From Sisyra terminalis (taxonomy: Eukaryota; Arthropoda; Insecta; Neuroptera; Sisyridae), in NCBI GenBank assembly GCA_958496175.1, contig OY292276.1, positions 11,550,001-11,614,000 of the forward strand: 64,000 nt of DNA. Reading direction: 5' to 3'. A program made the position numbers and the translations under genes. The number at the start of each line of letters is the position of its first letter. Within the stretch, counting starts at the first letter, position 1. The notes below the pieces were generated by a model. The model had not been told where the DNA came from and did no database searches. It saw only the letters and a list, made by a program, of their open reading frames with translations. Below are positions 34,126 through 46,200 of the stretch, one piece after another.

Positions 34126-36319
34126 TTGTAGTTTATAGTAATATAGCAGTAAATATAATAGTAATATAGGTTTTTTTTTCCAAAATACTTGGATTTTACT
34201 AAGTTAGTGTATTCAGAAGTCACTTAGAGCTTTTTCTCGTAAATTGCCTTAATTGTTATTCCACATTGTTATTTCCATAAAATGGGTTTTCTTTTTTACA
34301 TAAAAGGAGTCGTAAACATAGAAATCGAGAAAAATGAACTGTGCTGTAAATAATAAAGTAGGTGAGAACTATTAAACTTTTTTATTTATGCATATTTAAT
34401 TAATGAGACAGGAAAATATAATTTATATGAGAACCTAAGCCTCATTTACTCGTTTCAACAGTAGTGAAGAAGTAGTTTTAAAAACTTAATCATTTCTAGA
34501 TTTGCATATTTAATTAGAAATGGAAATGTAGAATCTAACACTAAAGCAATCAGAACAGGTTTTTGTCGGCGATAAATTAAAAAGATATATTTTCATTCTG
34601 AAAGATTCATTTTCGTTAATTGTTGCATAACTTGCACACTTCTATTGAGAAATGTTCAAGTTTCATATCACTCATTGTCAAAATTCTTAGACAAGAACTA
34701 TGTTAACTAGTTCCATTGCGAAACTTGTAAACGAAACATATGGACAAGAAAGAAAAACTATTAATAGCTATTTTCTCAGTTGTTGAAAAATGAAGCTTTC
34801 AAATGGATTTTCATCATAAAATTTTTACATAATAGTTTCGATTTTCACTCGAAAACATTTGTTTATAATAAAAGTTTTTCGTTGGAGTTTTAGGGAAATG
34901 TATTCCTAGAAAATTTCATACAAAAAAAAAGATGTTTTAAACAATTTAAGCTCATAAGAATGTCCGAATAAAATCAATTAGAATGGATTGCCAAGATAAA
35001 TACTACTTAGCGTTAAAATTCCGAAAATTGGTGAGTTATGTTTACCACATGAAACGTCAACATAAAATACAGAAATATATAAAAATAACATAATATTTTA
35101 CGGTGAAATTCGGATCACTCAATCACTAAAGACGAGAATAGGAAATATAGGACTATAATTTTTCAGTGTAATTAACAATGGAGACCATTTCCACATGTTT
35201 TTATAGCATTAAAGAAAAATGTCATGGATATTTATTTGACTGAACACTAAATTGCATTTTATTATGCAATTTATCAAGAAACTGTAGTTTCTTCGTTTGA
35301 TGTCAGCGGCATTTGGGCCATTTTAATTAAGTCTTTGGAAGCAAAGATTTTTTTGGTGTAAGTAATTGATTTTTTAAATGTTTCCACTAAATAATATATA
35401 AGAAGAATTTAAAGTCTTAAGAAAATGAACCATATTTATCTACCATAAATTTTAGATGAAATATTAAAAAAAAATATCTGAGGAATAACATAGTAAATTC
35501 TGAAGAAACTTAGTTATATAAATATTAAGATATTAATATATTGAGTAAACTTTTTTTAAAGTATTTTCAAAGCAAAATTTTTGTATAATTTTTCGATTAA
35601 AAACGACAATTTTTTCAGGTAAAACCCCTTTTTTTAAACTGATTATTTTTTCGACTTTTAAGAAATATATAATTGCACAATCTACATATTAATCGATGGT
35701 CAAGCTATATTGAAAGCAATAGTAAAACCAAACGAAAAATTAATTATTTAGTCATTGATTTAATAAAATGTTAAGAAAATAAGGTTTTTAGCGACATATA
35801 ATAACAAAAATGCCGGAAAATTTGGAAAACTGTTATTTAATAATAAAACAACAAGAAAATTGTAGAAAACTCAACAGAACCTCCCCTCTAACGAAAAAAT
35901 TTATAAAATAATTTTTTCCTTCAATTGTATTTTCACGAAATTTTCCAAAATAACATTTTCATCGTTTGTGAAAATCAATTTTTTTCACAATAAGTTTTTG
36001 AAGAAAAATATGTGAAATATAAGATTACGTGTTTTTGAAGTCTTGGAAAATATTTTCTACAGTTTTCGACCTAGAAAACTATTCCCAATTATAATCGAAC
36101 ATTAAATTTGTTAACGATATTTTAAATGTTTCAATTCGGTAAGGAAGAATATGGAAGAGAGATTAAGGAACAAGGAAATTAAAATATTATAATAATTTTC
36201 TTCTAAATGAAAGCTTAAGAAAATTCACCGAAAATATGAACATAAACAGGGATAGTCGAGCTCAATTTTTTTTGGATTATTGCATATTATAGAAAGACTT
36301 GTGTATAGATTTGTGTATA
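34126..36319. other. AT-rich intergenic DNA
   Basis: No gene, RNA or transposon end recognised over about 2.2 kb. All frames are broken by frequent stops. Confidence 0.5.
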
Positions 36320-36525
36320 CAGTATAATCTCACTAATCCGGAACTTCGATAGTTTGGCACGCCCAATAGTCCAGCACCCTCCACCCCTCTACATTTATTC
36401 CCATTATGAAATGCTTTATTTTATTCATTACTTATGACTTTTTCACTATAATTCAGTTATCCGAACATTCCAATAATCCAGCACCCTCCGGTTTTTAATA
36501 GTGTCGGATTAATGAGATTACACTG
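36320..36525. mobile_element. pogo/Tigger-like MITE
   Basis: 206 bp with TIRs CAGTATAATCTCACTAATCC and CAGTGTAATCTCATTAATCC (right one inverted), flanked by TA on both sides (36318-36319, 36526-36527). Internal AGTCCAGCACCCTCC occurs twice with variations. TA duplication and CAGT... CTAATCCG ends fit the pogo branch of Tc1/mariner. It is non-coding, and absent from the related duplicate segment at 37060-37120. Confidence 0.75.
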
Positions 36526-36537
36526 TAATGAGGTAAT

Positions 36538-36772
36538 CAGCGATGTAGCGTGCGATTTTACCGCCCGGAACCGATTGGAAATTCATCACCCCCTATTTTC
36601 ATTATTAGTTAAGGAAATAGGTTAAAAGTCAAATACCTTTAAATTCGTTAATTACTTAAAAATTTAGGTACTCAATGTGCTTTTCTCAAAGTGAAATCTT
36701 CTATAGAATTATCAATGCCAATATGCCGCCCGGAGCTATGGCCCCTTTGGCATCTTCCACGCTACATCACTG
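36538..36772. mobile_element. hAT-like MITE (CAG(C/T)GATGTAGC), copy 1
   Basis: TIRs CAGCGATGTAGCGTG and CAGTGATGTAGCGTG (inverted), then GCCGCCCGG-type GC-rich ends around an AT-rich middle. Perfect 8-bp target duplications GAGGTAAT lie at 36530-36537 and 36773-36780. Other copies are at 37122 and 38023. Confidence 0.85.
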
Positions 36773-36924
36773 GAGGTAATGTCTTCCGATTTTAACAAAC
36801 CGAAGATTTAAAAAAACTGAGTTATGTATAACTAGTTAATAATTTCCAACCAAATTACTACAGGAAAATCTTTAGGGAAGAAAGTTATCCGGGGAAACTA
36901 CTATAGTCAATTTAAACTTGATAT

Positions 36925-38020
36925 TAGTGTTCGACCGAAACTAGTTTTTACGGTCGAAACCGATACCAAATTTCGATATTAGTTTCAGTTTTGGCCGAAA
37001 CCGAAACTTCCATTAAAGGTCATGTTTTCGTAGAAAAAAAATTGAATCACAATTAGTCACTCTTTATATTTAAATATATTATGGAAAGATTTATATATAG
37101 ATTTGTATATAATGAGGTAATTAGTGATGTAGCGTGCGATTTTGCCACCCGATTTTGGGTAAAAGTCAAATATCTTTAATTTTTTTAATTACTTAATAAT
37201 GTACTTATTGTATTTTTCTTAAAGCTAAATCTTTTATAGAATAATCAATGCCAATATGATGCTGTCCGGGGCCATGACCCCTTCGGTATCTTCCTCGCTA
37301 CACCACTGGAGGTAATGTCTTCCGACTTTAATAAACCGGAGATTTAAATAAATTAAGTTCTGTATTATTAATTAATAGTGTCATACCGAATTTTTGGTTT
37401 CGTTTTCGGTCTAGTTTCGACTAAAAAACGAGTTTCGGCTTAGTTTTGGTTTCGGCTATCGTGAAGCCGAAACTAAATTCGTGAGATAAAAATGTAAAAA
37501 ATTATTGTTTTTCACTTATTATTTCATGTTTCAATTATGAATAGTGATAACTATCAGTTCATTAAAATTTTGTTTGATATTATCTCTAATATTTATTTCA
37601 GTTCAAAAGAAAACTGACCAATGTTTAGAAGAAATTATTTTGTTTTGAGATATAAGAAAGAATACTTTCTATTTTGTGTATCTAAATATATTAGATAAAA
37701 AGGATTTGTTTTTTTGTAACATTTTTTTAATTATATTATGTTATTCGTAAGTAATATTAAAAAGAAATATTAGGTGCATTTCTTTTAAATCAATCTCTTA
37801 TTTCCGCATAAATAATTTATTTGAAATAAGAAATAATAATAATATTTTATGTTAATGTTTAGTTCAAATATTAGGGAATAAATGATTAATGAATACCTAT
37901 AGGATTTAAAAGTAAAGGCACTAATTATAAAAAACTTTTTTTTCTACGAAACCATGACCTTATATGGAAATTTCGGTTTTAGTTTCGGCCGTAAAAACTA
38001 GTTTCAGTCGGACACCACTA
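36925..38020. mobile_element. Fold-back element with GAAACTAGTTTTTACGG ends
   Basis: The left end TAGTGTTCGACCGAAACTAG mirrors the right end (TAGTGGTGTCCGACTGAAAC read inverted). Both continue into TTTTTACGG and a run of GAAACCGAAA-type purine repeats, then CATGACCTT/AAGGTCATG. The centre contains a second hAT-like MITE copy (37122-37308) and further CGAAACTAA-type repeats near 37400-37470. No target duplication was identified and there is no transposase. Confidence 0.65.
37122..37308. mobile_element. hAT-like MITE, copy 2
   Basis: TIRs TAGTGATGTAGCGTG and the mirror CTCGCTACACCACTG, with the same 8-bp flanks GAGGTAAT (37114-37121, 37309-37316) as copy 1. The surrounding sequence (TATAGATTTGT upstream, GTCTTCCGA(T/C)TTTAA downstream) is also shared with copy 1, so this is a segmental duplicate rather than an independent insertion. 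Confidence 0.8.
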
Positions 38021-38022
38021 AT

Positions 38023-38270
38023 CAGTGATGTAGCGTGCGATTTTGCCGCCCGGAGGCGATTGGAAATTCGCCGCCCCCTATTTTCATTATTAGTCAAGGA
38101 AAATGGTTAAAAGTCAAATACCTTTAAATTCTTTTATTTCTTAAGAATTTAGGTACTCATTGTATTTTTTGCAAAACGAAATCTTTTATAGAATTATTAA
38201 TGCCAATATGCCGCCCGGTATCCTGGCCTGGGCCTTTGGCCCCTTCGGTATCTTCCACGCTACACCACTG
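38023..38270. mobile_element. hAT-like MITE, copy 3
   Basis: TIRs CAGTGATGTAGCGTG and the mirror CACGCTACACCACTG, with GCCGCCCGG-rich ends as in copies 1 and 2. It begins 2 bp beyond the right end of the fold-back element at 36925-38020. The left flank differs from the right (GAGTTAAT), so no clean target duplication remains. Confidence 0.8.
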
Positions 38271-38590
38271 GAGTTAATGATAATGATAATAAACAAACTA
38301 GTTAATAATTTCCAACAAAATTTCCACAGAAAAATTTTTAGATCTAGAGAATCTTCTAGTTCTTTAGATCTAGGGAAAAATCTTATAAAAAAATCCTGAT
38401 TACTCTCATCCATGGTGTGGTAAATTTACCGTTTATTTAACGTTAATAAACGTTTATTTTAACACTGGAATGAGAATAACCTGCAATTATTGTATTTAAT
38501 TTAACTTAATCTTGTTCTATATATTTGATAAAAAATTATTTACCCGGTATAATGAGTCAGTATTTACAACGAGGATGTTAACTTCAAAAA

Positions 38591-38640
38591 TTCTCCTGAA
38601 GAAGTTGAAAATAAATACCAACGAAACGTTGAGATAATTT
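38591..38640 (+). ncRNA. Hammerhead-like core (CTGAAGA / GAAAC)
   Basis: CTGAAGA (38596-38602), an extra A, a GTTG stem, an AT-rich loop, CAAC, then GAAAC (38623-38627) and GTTGAG. The two conserved strings bracket a 4-bp stem II as in the other loci. No stem I partner was seen. Confidence 0.35.
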
Positions 38641-38739
38641 GAAAATTTAACATCCTATTATTTGAGGCTAAGTTCCAAAGAACATTATTAATTACTAATA
38701 AAGAAAGTTATTCGGGGAAATTACAATAGTCAATTTAAA

Positions 38740-39190
38740 TTATTGTAGAGTTGCAGATCCTCGATGATGATAAATTGGTAAAAAATATTCAGAGGACTAG
38801 GATCAAATAATAATCAGTCAAAACTATTTATTACATTGAGCCTTCCTCAGGCATTCGATATTTCAGAACGCCTGAGGAAGGCTCAATAATTAGTAAATTA
38901 TTGTAGAGTTTCAGATCCTCGATGATGATAAATTGGTAAAAATATTCAGAGGACTAGGATCAAATAATAATCAGTCAAAACTATTTATTACATTGAGCCT
39001 TCCTCAGGCGTTCGATATTTCAGAACGCCTGAGGAAGGCTCAATAACCGGGCCGAAACGTCGCGCATGTAATAAATAGTTTTGACTGATTATTATTTGAT
39101 CCTAGTCCTCTGAATATTTTTACCAATTTATCATCATCGAGAATCTGAAACTCTACAATAATTTAAATTGATTATTGTAATTTCCCCAAA
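38740..39190. repeat. Nested direct and inverted repeat with hammerhead-like core
   Basis: A ~165-bp block (GTAGAGTT(G/T)CAGATCCTCG ... AGGCTCAATAA) is present twice in direct orientation (38745-38892, 38903-39048). Its reverse complement follows (to about 39160), ending AACTCTACAATAATTT. A complete CTGAGGA-hairpin-GAAAC motif lies on + at 39020-39085; a truncated one ends near 38890. A related tail, ATCATCGAGGATCTGAAA, is found near 27490. The outermost AGTTATTCGGGGAAATTAC resembles 36885-36910. Confidence 0.7.
39020..39085 (+). ncRNA. Hammerhead-ribozyme-like core
   Basis: CTGAGGA (39029-39035), an extra A, stem GGC(T)/(G)GCC with loop CAATAACCG, then GAAAC (39054-39058) and GTCGCGCATGTAATAAATAG. 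Same arrangement as minus 26745-26800, with changes in the hairpin loop but not in the core strings. Stem I was not found. Confidence 0.4.
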
Positions 39191-40290
39191 TAACTTTCTT
39201 TATTAATACCAATTAATCAATTTAAACTTGATATCAATATTCTTCGATTCCGCGATTTTTAGTTCAGAAATTTCCTTTCATATAACAATTCGGTGCTAAA
39301 ATTCCAATCCAATTATTGGGAAATGGTACTTGGTTTTCTTAATTTTTTTCACCATTTGGGAAATAAATCAAAATACCACTTCACTAAATGTGTTACAGAA
39401 TTTTCTACATAAACTTTAAAATCTACACCCAAATAGTAAAAAAAGCTGCTCAAAATAATTTCCAATGGTTGTTAAATTTTTTTGAATAAAAATTGAAACT
39501 TTTTCTTGATCAAGTTTCACGAATAATTTTTGATATAATTACAAGAATTTGCTAGTGTGATAATGATATAAACTAGGTTACCCAAAGGAGTTAAATTGCT
39601 CATTTTATTTGCCTTAAAATAAATTTAGCGTTAAAACGCAATTAAGCGCAATGTCGTATTATTTTGGCACCAACATTTACTCCAAATTCTAATTACATTC
39701 TTAAATTTTGATTTCATTCAATAACTCTCATTGTTAGATCATTTAAAATAGAACAATTCAATTAAATTTTGACTATAAAACGCAATTTTTTGATTAAAAA
39801 TAAATTTAATAACAAAATTTCAAAGTATTCAAACATTCCATCCATTTACAATAATCGTAAGTTTAATTAGTGTAATATAATGTACATATGGTTTATAAAT
39901 AGATTAAAGAAGAAAAATCCTTGAAAACGTTATTGATCATTTATTTTTTCTTGGTTTATTTCGATTGTAATTTTCAAATGATTTTAAAATTAGATGTCGA
40001 TTGTCGCAACCTGTTTAAATTGAAATCGGGAACCAGGAATGCTTCCCTCTCCGCACCGGGAAAAATTGCTTAGGCCTCGTGGACCAAGAATACGTACTTA
40101 CACTTTTCCTCACCCCAGTTCAACAGATATAGTTTGTATCTTTGGCGATACATACGAAAGTACTGGTGAATCATTTTCGTGATTTCCGTAGAAAAAGTGA
40201 TGTTTTTTTTGGTTTAGTAAAACTTTAAATTTGAAGAAAAACAATGTCATTATGATTTCGGTTTTAATCGGGTGAAGAACGTTTGAGAAA
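39191..40290. other. Upstream region of the membrane-protein gene
   Basis: AT-rich with a GC-richer patch at about 40000-40190 (CTCCGCACCGGGAAAAATTG, GGCCTCGTGGACCAAG), which could be 5' UTR or promoter of the gene starting at 40291. No TATA box is convincing and no upstream exon can be proved. Confidence 0.35.
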
Positions 40291-43200
40291 ATGCAGTTGG
40301 GTAGTTGTTTTTTGTGGAAGATTTGGTTGTTGATTTTTTTGCAAATTCACAATGGATATACGCAAATGGGTATGGAAATTTATTTATTTTGTGTGATCAA
40401 TAAAATAAAGCGAAATTTTCTTGAAGAAAAATTATTTTGGCGCCCACTAACGATTAACTATAACATCGAATTGTGAGAATATCTCATTTTTTATTAGAAC
40501 ATTTTTGTAGCAACATATTCGTAGATCGTTGATAGAACAAATTTATTTTCGTTTTACATAATGTTTTAGTGAAAATCTAACACTTTTAAACATTCATTTA
40601 ATCAAATTTTCAAGTGTTTTATTTTACGTTTTATGTTACAATAGTTGTTTCTTGTTAAAATTCGAGGGAAAATCTAAATTTAATAATTAAATATTTGATT
40701 TATTTATTGTCGTCAAAATTCATCAATAATCTAAACTTATTATTACAAATATTATTGCCAATTTACCAACAATCAAAATCATTGTTTGTCAGTTTGAAAT
40801 AAGCGACTTATTTTTTTGAAATCATGATTTTTTCGAAAACTAATATCAAATCGAATCGAATCATATTAAATAACATCCAAATTCGCCTACCGGTGGCCAA
40901 GTGGTCAAGGTACCGCTCCAAAACTGGTAAGTATTGGGTTCGATCTTTGTATCGAACAAATTTTCGATTATATTCCGATTTATCTTCGATTATAGATCTC
41001 TAGAGTCGCTAAAGATCATAGTAGTTTTAAAGCAATGATAAATAACAAATAAAAAAAATCCAAATACCAAAGAAATGAGATATTTAATTCGACTGCAGCT
41101 CATATTGTTTAGGACGCAGGGCTAAATTTATATCCAAACTTAATAATCTTCAGTTTTCAGGTCTTACTACTTGTTTACTCGTTAAAAAAAAAATTACCAA
41201 TGAATTTCACCCTCGACAAGGGCGGATTCTGGATTTTTTTCTGAGAGGGGGCACAATATAATTTTTCATTCACAAGTGCGTGAAAGGAATCACGAAAAAA
41301 ATTCGTAATTCCAGCCAGGAATAGACTAAAGTTTCACTAATATTCTTTTTGTTATTTTATTCATATATTTTCACAACTTTAATAATTTTATTTGCTTCTA
41401 AGTATGTACTGTTATGGAATCTCCACAGTGCACAAAAATACCCTGGGGGGGGGCACGTGCCCCCGTGCCACCCCCTAAATCCGCCCTTGACCCTCGATAG
41501 AATGGAAAATATCAACCAATACTAGGTGTGTTAATATGAAACCGGGATTTGCCAACAAGTGGTGTTGGCTGCCAATAGATCATCTGCCTAATTATGTCAT
41601 TAAGGCCTTTTTTTGATATTTGACAAAAATTTTCAATCCACAAAAGCGTTAATTTCCTAGAACTTTATCATTTTTAAAAGTATTAACATATCAAGTTTTG
41701 TGCCTTAAAAATAGAATTCCCGGACATCATTGATTTTCTATTACCATTTAAGCAAACTGCTGAGGAATCGCATCCAATACTTGGAGAAGCATACGTTGAG
41801 CATGCTCTTAAGAAATCCCATTGTTTTTAAGGCGTTTTAAGAAATTCAAAATGGTAATATTGACGTGGAGAACGAAGAACGTGGAAATCCACCAAAAAAG
41901 TTTGAAAAAAACAAATTTTTAAAATTGTTGGATAAGAATGGTAGTTAAACGGAACAACAACTTGCGATCGTAGATTTGAATAAAGCTTTAGCGTCAAAAA
42001 CGGCCAGAATATCAAAATAGGCAATAGAAAGTGATTTTAGTTCATTGTAATTCCCCTGATCACACAGAAAAACGAGTGAAGGATATGATTAAGGCATTCA
42101 ATTGGGAAATACTTTCGCATACGGTTTATATTTCTCAGACTTGGTTTCTTTAAATTATTACTTTTTTGCGCCGATAGGACAAGCACTTGTTAAGCAGCAC
42201 TTCACATCTTACGAAGATCTACGAAAACGATTTGATAATGGGTCTTCCTCAAAAGATGAATAATTTATTTAAAATGCCAAAAAGATGGCAAAAATATATA
42301 GTTACTAGATAGATTTATGCATTGTCATCGAGAATAAGCAGCTTTGATAAAATTCAGCACGATAAATTGTTGAAAAGTAGATGAAAAATGAGATTATAAG
42401 TTTCGTATCTTACTTACAATAAAATGAGTTAATAGAAGCGAAGTATTAAGTATTTCCATGTAGAAATAGTTAAATCTTATTTTCCAGAAAAAAAACCGGA
42501 TTTATATTAACACAATTCGCATAATGGTTGGTAAATGTAAATATTATGTATGATGTATGTATATTGGCAAAGATAGAGATCAAAGAACTTAAAAAAAACA
42601 GTCAGTTAAAACCAAATATATTAATGACTATCACAAAATTGAATTAATTGATTGATGTCATTTGTCTTAACTGTTATTTTGTTTTCATTCATATTTTGTT
42701 TCAATTGCCAATTTTATCATTTGTCAGTGTTGGCTATGAACATTTCACGGATAGCCACTAGTACACAGATATTAGAAATTTGAATTATGTCGGGTGTAGT
42801 TATCCTTTTTACCTACTAGGAGCATATGTGCAGAAGGGGTAACCAAAAGTTTTCCTATGTTAAAAGGGTGAAATGTTTCTGGTCTTAAATTTTCTTTTTC
42901 CGCAAATATTAAGATAATAACTTGGGATTTAAAAACAAGATATTTACGATCTTTTAGTTGATCACTTTTCACCCTCAACTTCAATTAGCTAATTAGGAGT
43001 TAAAAAGGGATTTTTTGCTTAAACTCTTTCTATTACAAAGTAACATGACCCTATACCCATTAGCTAAGTAGGTTGGAAGGTTAGAAAAGTTGGCTGAAGC
43101 AGAAAATGTGGAAAATATTTTCCGAATATCAAAAAGCACTTAATGTTCTACTTCATATAAATATTTTCAAAAAATTTTTGTGAGAAAACTTGATTTTCAC

Positions 43201-46200
43201 AAACGATGAAAATATATATGTGAAAAGCCTCTTCAATGTTGTTTAGATTTTTACTAGTTTAGAAAAGTTGGCTCAATCAGAAAGTGTGGAAAATATTTTC
43301 CGAATTTCAAAAAGCACTTAATGTTCTACTTCCCACATATATTTTCAAAAAATTTTTGTGAGAAAACTTGATTTTCACAAACGATGAACATTTATATGTG
43401 AAAAGCCTCTTCAATGTTGTTTTTATTTTCATTAGCTTGGAAAAGTTGGCTGAATCAGAAAGTGTGGAAAATATTTTCCGAATTTCAAAAAGCACTTAAT
43501 GTTCTACTTCCCACATATATTTTCAAAAAATTTTTGTGAGAAAACTTGATTTTCACAAACGATGAACATTTATATGTGAAAAGCCTCTTCAATGTTGTTT
43601 TTATTTTCATTAGCTTGGAAAAGTTGGCTGAATCAGAAAGTGTGGAAAATATTTTCCGAATTTCAAAAAGCACTTAATGTTCTACTTCATATTAATATTT
43701 TCAAAAAAATTTTGTGAGAAAACTTGATTTTCACAAACGATGAAAAAATTTGTAAGAAAAGCGTGTTATATTATGTTTCAATTTTTGTATTTTTGGAAAA
43801 TTTTGGGAAAACATAATTTGAGGAAAAAAATTAATTTCATAGTTGCCTTTTTTCCATTATTTTTCGAAGGGGGGAGGTTCTGTTTAGTTTTCTTTAATTT
43901 TTTTTTTAGTTTTAGTTTTTACAAACCGTTTTTTAAATTCTCCCGCATTTCTGTTATTGCAAGTTGCTTAAAACCATATTTTTTTAACATTTTACTATAT
44001 CAATGACTAATTAATTACCGCTAAATTATTTTGTCACAAACGAAACGGTTTCTTTCACAAACCTCTACGATTTCCCATCGATTGGCAAAAAAAAAATTCG
44101 GAAAATTCACACTTTAAAATTTTGTTGGCTAATCGGTATAGGGTAGTTAAATGCAAGGATAAATATTACACAATGATTTCTTACCAATTACATTACATTT
44201 TTATTACCAAATCTTAAAAAAATTGAGAATTTTAAATATAAATTTAACTATACTAACGGTTTTTATATGAAATTGATTAATTATTTCAGGTAAAGAATGC
44301 ATAATTGATGACGACTGTGCCGTCTTGCAATGGTGTAGTGCTGGATATTGCCGATGTCAGCCTAAATACATCAGAGTGGATAAATTGTGTTTTGCCGGTT
44401 AGTTTACATGTACGTTTTATTTATCAATCAATTAATTAGTTTTAAAAAAAATGTAATAACAACCCTAACTTCTAAATTTAGTGCAAATTATAACAGCAAT
44501 GTTGTACAAAACCGATATTTTATTAATTTTTTTAACTGACAAAATACAATTTTCCACAAAGCTACTAATTGATAGTAATATATTTTAATGAGCATAGCCA
44601 ATAGAGTGTCCGTTATTTCCCAAATTGATTTTTTTACAGCGATCGCCCTCTGAGTTTTTAGTTTAAGATATAAAAAAAATTATCCAATACAATTAAGCTC
44701 TTAATTTCTTGATTAAACCGTGCCGGAATCATGTTACTTTTACTATTTAAGTAACATGGGATTATTTGACTTTTTACTTTTAATTTATGGTCTCAGAAAC
44801 AAATGGATGAAACCATTTAAGATTAAATTATTCTGACGTAAAATTTAACGTTCTACAAAAAAGGTCTCGTATGAATTTTCGATTAAATCACTCCATTAAA
44901 AGTTATTCAAAATTTCACTTGTGCCTGATATAAATCTTGCAATATTTTCAACTTTTTGCTCATTTTTACATTTTTTAACTATAAAGTCATTGGAAGAGAA
45001 GATAAAAATTATTATTATTAGAGCGCAAATGATTATTTGTGTTAATTTTATGGCTTGAACAGAAAATTAAACAAACAAAAAATCATTTTTTGACAATTAA
45101 AACCGGTGACATAAGATCCGAATTCGCTATAGTCGTGAAATTCAATTTATCCAGGATAAACTTTCGTACTTTAATCAATATTTTGTACCTACGAAGTGAA
45201 TTTCATACTAATTAATGAGACTATCGACAAAAGTTCAATTATTATTCGAATTTTTACCATTTCACTTGATACCATCTATGAGAAATTTCTTAGAACTTGT
45301 AGTAAACATTATTTTTATTGAGCCTATAGTCGATTGATTTGTCGTTAAAAAGTTAAATGTTGAATAACTTTTAATGGAGTGATTTAATCGAAAATTTATT
45401 AGAGACCTTTTTTGTAGAGCGTTAAATTTTACGTCAGAATAATTTGACCTTAAATCTTTTCAGCAATTTGTTTCTGAGAAAAAAAATTAAAAGTAAAAAT
45501 TCAAATAATCCCATGTTATTTAAATGGTAAAAGTAACATGATTCCGGCACGGTTTAATCAAGAAATTAAGAGCTTAATTGTATTGGATATTTTTTTTTAT
45601 ATCTTAAACTAAAAATTCAGGGGGCGATCACTTTAAAAAAATCAATTTGGGAAATAACGGACACTCTAATAGCCAGGAATGCATACGGGAAGATGAGGAG
45701 CTGATGTAGCTGATCCCTTTTTAGCAAGATTCCAAATCAAGAAAAAATATCTATGCCATTATACTTTCTAAATTGTTTAGGATTCATGTCCTTGTTTTTC
45801 TTCATTGGCGAACATTGTGACTAAATCCATGTATATTGTATATACTTTATTTTTAAAAACAAATTGCAAATTTTTATTGTTTATTTTTAGTGAAGAATTG
45901 GGGTGAGGAATGTCAGTATAGCGAGCAATGTACGGACCATCGTTTAATTTGCGAAGAAGATACTCCCAATGGACTAAAAAAATGTGTTTGTGACAGGTAT
46001 GAAACTAAAAATACATTTATTTTTTTCTTGCGAAAATTTTTTACGCCAAAATAACAAAAATATCACATTACTGATTCATTCTTAAAAATATCATTCACAG
46101 AAATGAATATTCAAAAGTATCATTGTCTACCACATCTTCTGTACAACTGTCATGTTTGGAAGTGTTAAGCCCGAAGAATATGTGGTATGGATTAACAGAA

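Noticed and set aside
40886..40960. Possible tRNA gene with good A and B boxes
   Set aside because: No acceptor stem and a SINE body with A-rich tail follows; the second copy at 32364-32522 shows the same layout.
43307..43673. Two identical 62-aa minus frames
   Set aside because: By-product of the 178-bp tandem repeat.
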